From Bombardia bombarda (taxonomy: Eukaryota > Ascomycota > Sordariomycetes > Sordariales > Lasiosphaeriaceae), in NCBI GenBank assembly GCA_030512295.1, contig JAULSR010000004.1:372001-436000 (forward strand): DNA of 64,000 nucleotides, written 5' to 3'. Shown piece after piece: positions 56,026 through 64,000 of this stretch. Position numbers and translations under genes: made by a program. A model generated the notes under the pieces. The model worked only from the letters and a program-made list of their open reading frames with translations. It searched no databases and was not told the origin of the DNA. Each line of letters starts with the position of its first letter. Within the stretch, counting starts at the first letter, position 1.

Positions 56026-57403
56026 GCCACTACTGTGTGTTGATGGGGGATTAGACTTTGTGACAGAGCGGGTGAAGTTAGGGGATAGTGTGGGGGGAGG
56101 AAATGATGTTTCGAGGGGATGCACATTATAAGGGTATCCCCTGCTATGTCTGCAGATTCACAGTAAAGACTCATGGAATTCTTGCATTGAGGGGAAGAGG
56201 GGGTGGGTTTAAGGGGCAGGTGGGGAGCTATGGGGACTTGGTGGCGGCCATTATGGGTGTAGTTATGTGAATTGATACCAGATGAGTGTGTTATTTTGGG
56301 TGCGCTGCTTCAATTCTGAGTGTAGAGAAGTATCTGAAGGTGACGGAGTACTGTCTATAGCTGGTTGGAAGGGTGAGGGTGATGTCATGCGGTATTAGAC
56401 TGCTGACGAATGGGCTAAAATGCTGAGATGGTAGCACAGATAATTTACACAAGTATGTTGTTCGATTTGGCTCAAAACTTACGGAAAACACAAACACAAG
56501 GCAAGTAGGTAGGGAGAAAGAGATAGGACATTCAAAGTCATTGGCTGCCTGCGGGGTCAATGTAGTGTACAGACTACAGCGTAGGGTTGGGGTTGAAATA
56601 TGGTTATTTATCACCTCCAGCACTAACATGGACGATCTTCCGCGCGGTAAGACCTCATTTCTACTTAGAATACCCTTGCTATCAATCACCATGGCCTTTT
56701 CAAGTTTAATAGCATTTCATGAAATGGAGTTAGCCAGCGAGACATTTGTCATGCTCTCGGACTCATTGCCACATCATAGCAAAATCTCGCAACCTTGATG
56801 GGCTTGGCTTATATGTTGGTTGCCAAGGACGCAGGCCAGCTGGCACCACCTGAGAGGCTCGTCCAACAGGACTGGACGGTGGGGGGGAAACCGATTGCCG
56901 GCATTGCCTGCCTGGCGTGCCTGGCTGGCAATTATTATTGCCTAGGTAGCCTCTGCCCCGTAACCGCGCTACCAGTTAGCGGTGGGTTGGTACTACTGTA
57001 CATACATGTACCTCACACTGCAGTTAGTACCTGGACAGAACACTGCAACACAACGCAACGCAACCTTGAAACTCAGCCTCCCCAACCGCGAATCCCGCTG
57101 TCGCCATCCCTCCTCTCACCAAGACTTTTGTGTCATACAATTCGCGATTATCTGTTCTGAACCGACAGAAGCCACGGCTGTGCGTTTTATTTTAGATGAT
57201 TTCTTTTGTTGTCGACAAGCGCCCCCCCTCGATGCCGTGAAGCTGGGCCCGCCGACTCTTGCCCGCCAACCGCCTACCTCTACCTTCCCTCTACCTTCTC
57301 CAGGTACCTTGGCCAACAACACCAACATCCCTTTCATCGATCGAACCGAAAGCCCCTTGGTCTCCCACGACAGCCCCCCAGCCCGCTCCCCCCTCGGACG
57401 ACC
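56026..57403. other. gene-free spacer
   Basis: 1.4 kb between the permease and the NAK-like kinase, presumably mostly the kinase promoter and leader. No supported gene. Confidence 0.55.
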
Positions 57404-60400
57404 ATGGCCTCGTACGGACAGGCGGTGGCGCGGCCAGCAGCAGCAGCAGCAGCAGCATATGGGGTGCCTGTGGCAGCGGCAGCGCCCGCGGCACCAGCAG
57501 GCACCTTCCCCCCCGGGACCAAGATCCAGGTGGGCGGCCACCGGGTCGTGATCCAAAAGTACCTCTCCGAGGGCGGCTTCGCGCACGTCTACCTGGTGAA
57601 GCTGCCGACGGCGGTCAATGGGACGGACCTGGCGGTGCTGAAGAGGGTGGCGGTGCCCGACAAGGAGTCGCTCAAGTCGATGCGGACCGAGGTCGAGACG
57701 ATGAAGCGCCTCAAGGGCCACAAGGCCATCGTGACCTACATTGACTCGCACGCCTCGGAGCTGCGCGGCGGCGGCTACGAGGTCTTCCTGCTCATGGAGT
57801 ACTGCAACGGCGGCGGGCTCATGGACTTTATGAACACGCGCCTGCAGCACCGCCTGACGGAGCCCGAGATCCTCAAAATCTTTTCTGATGTTGCGGAAGG
57901 CGTTGCCTGCATGCACTACCTGAAACCCCCGCTGCTGCACCGCGACCTCAAGGTCGAGAACGTGCTCATCTCGGTGGCGGGCTCGGTCAGGAAGTTCAAG
58001 CTGTGCGACTTTGGCTCGGCGGCGCCCCCGCGGCCCGCCCCCACTACTGTTGCTGAGTGTCGCCTGACGGACGAGGACGTGCAGAAGCACACGACTATCC
58101 AGTACCGGAGTCCCGAGATGATCGATGTCTATAGGAAGCAGCCCATCGACGAGAAGTCCGACATTTGGGCCCTGGGGGTCCTGCTGTACAAGCTGTGCTA
58201 CTACACTACCCCCTTTGAGGAGCAGGGCCAGCTCGCGATCCTCAATGCCAGCTACAGGTTCCCTAGCCAGCCCGTCTTTTCGGACAGGATAAAGAAGTTG
58301 ATTGGTAATTCATCCCCTAATGCACGAGCTCCCATCGTCTCGTCTTTTCTGGTCAGGCGTGTTAATGCTGCTCTTAGCCTGGATGCTGCGCGAAAACCAA
58401 CAGTCTCGCCCAAACATCTACCAGGTCCTTCGGGAGGCCTGCGCAATGCAAGGTCGGGAGCCACCGGTTAAAGATGTAAGTAGTGGCTTGCTTGACGCGG
58501 TTGTCATGTTCAGTATGATACTTGTTTACTAATGTCTTTTCAGATATATTCTGGCAAGGCACATGCAGGCCATACTACACCGGAACAAAAGGTCAAGTCC
58601 CCTCCCGTGGTGGGCGCAGTTTTCTCTTCAGAACCATCCCAACCGCATCAGTCAATTCCTGAGGTAGAGCGCATGAGACGAGGGAGACTACCTGTGACCT
58701 CTCAGCCAGCAGCTAGGACCACTAGGTCGCCGGTCAAGGTGACCAACGGCGATCCGTTCGCTGCCTTGGACTCAAAACCCGCTACCCACGGCAACGATGA
58801 GCTGTCTTCTAGGTTTCCGACGCTCGACCAGTTCTCCCTTCTCCACGATCATGGAACCAAGTTTGACTTTGACAGCAACACGTCCCCAGTCGTTCAGCAA
58901 CAAACAAAGGACTTATCGCAAAGGGTCGCCGAGAGATTGGCAGATGAAGCTTTTGTCACAAAGCCTTCCCCGTCTCCAGCCCCCCCTGCTCAGGCTAGCC
59001 AGAGACAATCTGTAGAGCTGAACAGGGCGAATCCTTATGTCGCCGCTGCGTTAGAGACACAACGTGTATCACCACCTCTTAAATCCGCCTCGGCTCCTCC
59101 GAAACAGGCCGAGATGAGCCGTGCTTCTGCTATAATCTCGAATACTCCCGAACTGAAAGCTATATCCTCGCAGGCGTCTCAGGCCCCCTATCAGCCTACC
59201 CCGATGAGGCCTACCATGGTTTCAACCGGCACCATGACATCAACACCGCCTCCTGAACGGCAAACATCATCACCATACCAGGTCCACCGCTTCCCTCCAG
59301 CTGAGCGCAACCGCGCATCCAGCGTTCCCCGACAACAAGACGCGAATTCTTCCATGCCGCTCACTAAAAAGCCCAGTTTATCCCGACCGAGCGCCACTAT
59401 ACAGCGAATCCCCTCGTTCCAATCCCAGTCACAGTCCACACATGCACGCCACCCTTCATCCTCGCGGCCCTCGCTTGAAGGCGGTCGTCCAAGTTTGGAA
59501 GTGCTGGAACCCATGAACAGACAAAGGTCGCAGGGTGCTTCACGGTCGAGGCCCGTCAGCACGCACCTTGAATCGAACATGGGCTATCTACGCGAGCGAG
59601 AGACTAACTCTAAACCTTTGATTTCTCCTGGGCTCCCGTCACCCAGATACTCCATGGACAAGGATCTGCCGCCCCCGCCCGACCCCGATGAGGTGACGAG
59701 CATAACGTCAAACGTCGACTTTCTTCGATCAATGGAGGAATCAGATCACCCAAAGCGGAAAGAGAAGTTCCAAAAGCACACGAAGCGGTCAAGCCTGACG
59801 TCTCTTAGTGCTGGAGCCAAGAACATCTTGGGCGGCAAATTCGGCGACGCGTTCAAGAGGTTCGAGGGCAACTCGGGGGGACTCGTCCCGCAACGGACGC
59901 CATCACCCCTCAGGGAAATAGAGCGCCGCAACCTCACGCCCATCGCCGGCTCGGAAGCGACGGACGACAGGAGCGACGACGGCCAGGTGCGCGACGGGGA
60001 CGAGATGATGACGCCCGAGCAGCGCCGCGAGCAAGAGGCGCGCATGCTGGCCCAGGAGGAGGCCCGTGTTGCCGCCGCGCAGGCTGAGTACCGCCAACGT
60101 GTCGCGCAGCGCGGCACAGGCCCCATGCCCCTGCCGAAAAGCATCGGCGGCGTGTCGCGGGCCGTGTCGATCCAGAATAAAGTGCAGAGTCTTTTGGATG
60201 AGAGCAGCCGGTCTACTACGACTGTCTCTCGCACGGCACAGGGCTATGGCCACTTTGCGGATACGGCTCACGAGACGAGTCGGCCTTTGGGGGGAGTGGT
60301 AATGACGGGCGGCCGCCTGTTGCGAGAAAGCCTATTGGTGGCGGTGGTGGTGGTGGTGGTGGTGGTGGTGGTGCCTCGCCTCGAGGCTCGGTCGACAGCT

Positions 60401-60927
60401 TGGGTGGGGGTGTGCAACGCCCTTTGACTGCTACTGATTCCGAGCGGGGGATGAGCCCGGCTACAACGACGGGAGGCAGACCCATGGCGCCGCCCAAGCC
60501 GATGCATCTTAATATGAATCTTACTAGTGGTGGAAACCAGCCCCTGGTGGGTGGTGGTGGTGGGGGGAGGCCGGGCTCGCCGCCCAAGCCTGCTTCTTCT
60601 TCTTCTTCTTCTTCTATGGGGTTGCCGCTGCCGAATAGGAGCGGCAGCGCCAGTGGTAGTTTGCATTCGCAGAGGCTTAGACCGGCTGTGGGGGGGACGG
60701 GAGGAGGGGGAGCGCCGACAGAGTATAATAATGGTAACAATAGGGGAGGAGGGGAGATGCTCGTCGCGGTGGACTTGCCTGGGCAGCCGGCGGTGCAGAT
60801 GACGATGGCGGAGAGGGATGATTATATTCATGATTTCCAGAAGCGGTTCCCTAGCTTGACGTCGATTGAGATGGTGGAGAGGGATCTTGCAGCTGAGGCG
60901 GAGGGGGGTGGTAGGTCGGGGAGGTGA
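57404..60927 (+). CDS. Ark1/Prk1/NAK-family actin-regulating Ser/Thr kinase, with an apparent frameshift
   Basis: Exons 57404-58304, 58378-58475 and 58544-60927. After an Ala-rich start, residues 40-320 are a kinase domain: YLSEGGFAHVYLV (glycine loop), LAVLKRV (ATP lysine), MEYCNGGGLMDFM, LLHRDLKVENVLI, CDFGSA, TTIQYRSPEMID and LRENQQSRPNIYQVL. This combination is typical of the NAK family (yeast Ark1, Prk1, Akl1; animal AAK1, GAK), which phosphorylate endocytic adaptors and control cortical actin patches. A long Ser/Pro-rich tail follows. Near its end the frame changes: ..SRPLGG continues in another frame as NDGRPPVARKPI, a Gly12 run, and a conserved C-terminal helix YIHDFQKRFPSLTSIEMVERDL. 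Exon lengths total one base short, and the break falls at a G6 run (60289-60294). With one added G the protein has 1127 residues. Without it the frame ends in a Val run at 60427. Confidence 0.9.
60337..60372 (+). repeat. GGT/GGC trinucleotide tract in the NAK-like kinase
   Basis: Twelve glycine codons, nearly all GGT, in the tail frame downstream of the frame break. In the unshifted frame the same bases encode a valine run. Confidence 0.9.
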
Positions 60928-62694
60928 TGGTGATGGTGATGGTGATGGGATGAGATGAGATGCATGGAAAGCAAGCGTGGTCGGCTGCTGAGTTAGGAAG
61001 CGAGCAGGCAAAGCAAAGGAAGGAATGCATAGTTGGTGTCTTGTTTTGGCGCGCGCGTGGACTAAAAAAGGGGGTGGAAGATAACTACCTACCCCCCTCC
61101 TTTGTTGTATGTATTGTATGCTGATGCTGTAAGCCAGCCGCCTGGACTTCTTTTTTTCTGTCTTTTGTGGTGGTGATATCGTCCTTTTTTTTCCTTTTTT
61201 TACAGAAGAAAAAGAAATAAAGGGAAGAAAAGATGGAACATACAGGGTGATGATATAGAGGGAAAGAAGGGCGGTTGTGAATAAATGGGTAGAGAGGGTT
61301 TGTATTGTATTGAAGCGAAACGAAAGACAGGAAATGAGACTTGTTCGCTGGGTTCAGTTCAGTTGCACTTGCTGTATCTGTCTGTCTGTCTGTCTTCCAT
61401 GAGGCATTGTGTGAAGAGGCTGGCTCACCGGATGATAGAATGGGACAGACAGATGGGCAGAGCATGAGGGAAAGAAATGATATAAAGCTTCACACAGGTA
61501 GAAAGGTAGCTGGAAGTGGTTTGGACGGATGCCCTATTGATTAAGCTGGCGTTGGTAGGCAGGTTATTTGGTATAGGAGTCGTTTAACTCCCTTTAGCTG
61601 AAGTGGCCAATTGTCCAGTCGGCTATTTACTGACAGTATATCATTGTATCATCGTTAAAAAAACTAAAACAGATGATGGAAAAAGGATGAATCAAAAGCA
61701 AAAAAACATACAGCACCAGGGATTCGCTGGTCGTCACCGACCCAACTACTAGTCTGGCGATTAGTGGCTTATCTAGGGCAGAGCGGACGGGATGCCGAGT
61801 TTTCCACTATCTATGGCCGTATGTGCTAGGTTGCGGGGCAATCAATTATTATATCCAAAGCTTGCTACGTCACGACAAACCAGACGACAGTACCAATTGT
61901 CGGGTGTAAGTAGAAACCGAAGCTCACGAGAGTCACCATGCCATTGAGTATACCTATTATATAACAGACCACCGTTCAAGACCTTGAGGTAGGCAGATAG
62001 GTGATTCAACACAAGCCAGTCTAGGTTCAAGTAGGTATGTAGGTATGTTTGTAGGTAGTGTATGACAAAACTACTACCTATAATTATACTACCCTAACAA
62101 GACCGCATGCAAGAATGCTTTGTTCAGTATAGGTGATTCCTAGGCAAGTAATTGTTCGTTTGCACTCACTCACTCGTCGTCGTAGAGGTCGGTTCTCTCT
62201 AAAAAGGTCCGGCTCATCTAGGGTCTAGCCAACCCACCACCCCTTCACCCTTTTTCGTACGCCCCGAGTCGTCCAGACAAAATCTCCCCACCCAATCCCC
62301 ATGTATGCCAAAAGAAAATTGAAACCCTTCCTTCTCCTCCTCCTTTCATCATCCACCCATCCAGCCATCCATCCCAAGTCATGCCAAAGACGTACTCATC
62401 CAAAGAAAGAACAAAGACAGAATCCGTAACTGAACCATGAGAACAAAAGCACCAGCACTTTGCGCCAAGGATGCGTCCGTCCATTTGAGATCAGGAACGA
62501 ACGCGCAGATACTAGCACATCTGGCGAAGTGCCCCGCATGGCTTAATCACAGTAAAATTAAATCAACAGGTGATGATGCATCAAGCCATACCTTCATGTT
62601 CATGTTTGTTGGGTTACTGCCAGCCTGTCTAGGACTCCAGGAGGTAATTACCCCCGACAAGCGGTGTCGGGACGAGGTAATCAGCTGCCTCTTT
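60928..62694. other. spacer holding a 5S rRNA gene
   Basis: 1.8 kb between the convergent NAK-like kinase and PKA genes. Apart from the 5S gene it has a CTGT tetranucleotide run near 61376-61396 and GTAG-rich short repeats near 62030-62060. No coding region is supported. Confidence 0.6.
61706..61824 (-). rRNA. 5S ribosomal RNA gene (dispersed copy)
   Basis: Read on the minus strand, the 119 bases start ACATACGGCC and end GCTGTATG followed by a run of T, the Pol III terminator. The ends pair as helix I (ACATACGGC with GCTGTATGT, one G-T wobble). Helix II pairs ATAGTGG with CCACTAAT. Conserved loop elements are present: GGAAAACTCGG, ATCCCGTCCGCTC, TAAGCCAC, and the internal promoter box C region with GTAGTTGGGT and GCGAATCCCTGG. 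Both helix pairings being intact suggests a functional gene. Dispersed single 5S genes are normal in filamentous ascomycetes such as Neurospora. It lies between two unrelated kinase genes. Confidence 0.93.
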
Positions 62695-64000
62695 TTAAAA
62701 ATCGGCAAAAAGTTGGCCGAATCTATGTATGACGTCTTAGCATGATTTCTGCCACGTTGTGTAAGACTTGGTGGAACTCACTCATCGTGCCCTGATTGTC
62801 CGTATCTTTCCGTTTCTTCCGGGTATCTGTCGAATTGGCTTGCGTCTCCAGCCCCCGCTTTAACGGGCGGCGTGTAAGGAGCGTCTATATCTTTCCTTGC
62901 GAGTCGATCCCATGTCACCTCGGCAAACCAAGGGTGGTTCTTGACGTCCTGTGACCCCCCAAACAGGTTGCCCAGTCTCTTGGTGAGATCGGCCGTGATC
63001 AACCGCTCGAGCAGATCTTGCGCATCTGGGTTGATGTATGCCGGGTACTTGATTTTGCCTCTAAGAATATTTTCATATATCTTCATGGGCGATCCGCCAT
63101 CCCAGAATGGCGTGTAGCCGCATAGCATCTCATATATGAGAATTCCTAAAGACCACCTGTTGCACATGTATCAGTTCTGAGTCGCCCGGCAATTAATCAT
63201 CATCACATGTCTTACCAGTCAACCGACTTATTGTATCCCTTATTGGAGACTACCTCGGGAGCAAGATAGTCGGGAGTGCCACATAGAGTCCATGTCTTGT
63301 CCGGCACCCGCTTTGCGAACCCAAAGTCTGTTATTTTCAGGTGGCCGTGTCGGTCGAGAAGTAGGTTTTCGGGCTTTAGGTCTCTGTAGATGATGTTTCT
63401 TGAGTGTAGGTATTCCAGGGCTAAGGTGACTTCGGCTGCGTAAAACTTTGCTACTGGATTAGGAAAGCGCTAGAACAGTGTCAGCTAGAGCCCATATCAA
63501 GCCGTCATAGAGAGAAATAGAGCCGCTTTCTTACCCCTGACTTTCTCAGTAGTGAGAAGAGCTCGCCGCCCTCAACAAAGTCCATGACCATGTAGAGATT
63601 CCTCGAGTCCTGAAAAGTGCCCCATAGCGTGATGAGAAAAGGGTGCTTTACTTCGCCTAGCATTTTCCTTTCGTCATTGGTGTGCTCAACCTGCTTCATC
63701 TTGACAACCTGTGCCTTCTTCAGCACCTTCACGGCATAGAACCGCTGGTTGTGCCTAGACTGCACCAGGTGGACTCTGCCAAAGCTGCCCGTCCCGAGAG
63801 TCCTCAATATCTCGAAGTCGGCTAAGGAGTACTTTCCCTTGGTGACCCGGACTTGATCCTGTGGGGCCTGCGTCTGCTGCTGTGGCTGTAGCTGTTGCTG
63901 CTGTTGCTGCTGCTGGGATGGGTGCATGTTGGGCGGCTGTGGTAGGTGGCCGACAGGACCCCCGTTGTTGGAGGAGGGCGAGGGTACGTATCTGGAACCT
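62695..64000 (-). CDS. pkaC: cAMP-dependent protein kinase catalytic subunit (PKA-C), 5' end beyond the window
   Basis: Exons, reading from the right edge: >64000-63535, 63469-63216, 63156-62782 and 62722-62695. The frame is open to the edge; MHPSQQQ at 63927 is only an internal candidate start, since coding-like sequence (Pro/Ser/Gly-rich, then poly-Gln) continues upstream. AGC-kinase features: LGTGSFGRVHLV, FYAVKVLKKAQV, IYRDLKPENLLLD, ITDFGFAKRV, the activation loop TWTLCGTPDYLAPE, and VDWWSLGILIYEMLCGYTPFW. The last exon is 28 nt: spliced, it gives HDEFGQLFADF-stop, the FxxF hydrophobic motif at the very end of PKA catalytic subunits, which supports this splice. PKA phosphorylates targets in growth, morphogenesis and nutrient sensing when cAMP releases its regulatory subunit. 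Confidence 0.94.

Noticed and set aside
60216..61011. Two long antisense frames with proline/threonine runs
   Set aside because: They are the complement of the Gly-rich kinase tail.
1..64000. Secondary-metabolite cluster or mobile defence island
   Set aside because: No synthase, transposase, nuclease cassette or co-directional cluster; the genes are unrelated housekeeping and regulatory functions.

Overview
This 64 kb window is nuclear DNA from a filamentous ascomycete (Pezizomycotina), most likely a Sordariomycete. The genes have short introns with GT..AG ends, usually about 50-180 nt. Several protein families are typical of filamentous fungi: a Stb3-type Sin3-binding protein, a Zn2Cys6 regulator, a YAT-family permease, an intron-containing Ku80 and an NAK-type kinase with a long tail. 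A single 5S rRNA gene lies between unrelated protein genes, as in Neurospora-like genomes with dispersed 5S genes. Placement below class is a guess.

I support 18 protein-coding genes and one 5S rRNA gene. In order: WW-domain protein (-), secreted GH16-like protein (+), Ku80 (-), TMEM205-like membrane protein (+), small conserved protein (-), DUF1295 reductase-like membrane protein (-), DNA topoisomerase III (+), Stb3-like regulator (+), SET/MYND protein (-), HAD phosphatase of the Pho13 type (-), 6-phosphogluconolactonase (+), GH76 mannanase (-), large disordered protein with a Cys-rich C-terminal finger (+), haspin kinase (-), Zn2Cys6 transcription factor (-), TTI1 (+), amino-acid permease (+), Ark1/Prk1/NAK-like kinase (+), 5S rRNA (-) and PKA catalytic subunit (-, running off the right edge). 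Exon boundaries were worked out by hand from splice signals, reading frame and family motifs.

There is no sign of an operon, a secondary-metabolite cluster, an intact transposon or a virus. This is ordinary housekeeping and regulatory chromosome with long gene-free spacers of 0.6-4.3 kb carrying microsatellites. Functional themes are genome maintenance (Ku80, Top3, haspin, TTI1), signalling (PKA, NAK-like kinase), wall or secreted carbohydrate enzymes (GH16, GH76), central metabolism (6PGL, HAD phosphatase) and transcription or chromatin (Stb3, Zn2Cys6, SET). Three gene pairs are divergent across short shared spacers: Ku80/TMEM205-like, DUF1295/Top3 and Zn2Cys6/TTI1.

Observations most worth following: (1) Top3 has an in-frame upstream ATG that adds a 42-residue basic extension resembling a mitochondrial presequence, as in human TOP3A; (2) Top3 carries an RGG-like Gly/Arg-rich insertion inside its catalytic core; (3) haspin carries two SUMO-interacting-motif-like segments; (4) four conserved genes (6PGL, Zn2Cys6 factor, TTI1, NAK-like kinase) each show one apparent single-base frameshift in G/C-rich or homopolymer sequence, which looks like systematic base-calling error rather than four pseudogenes.
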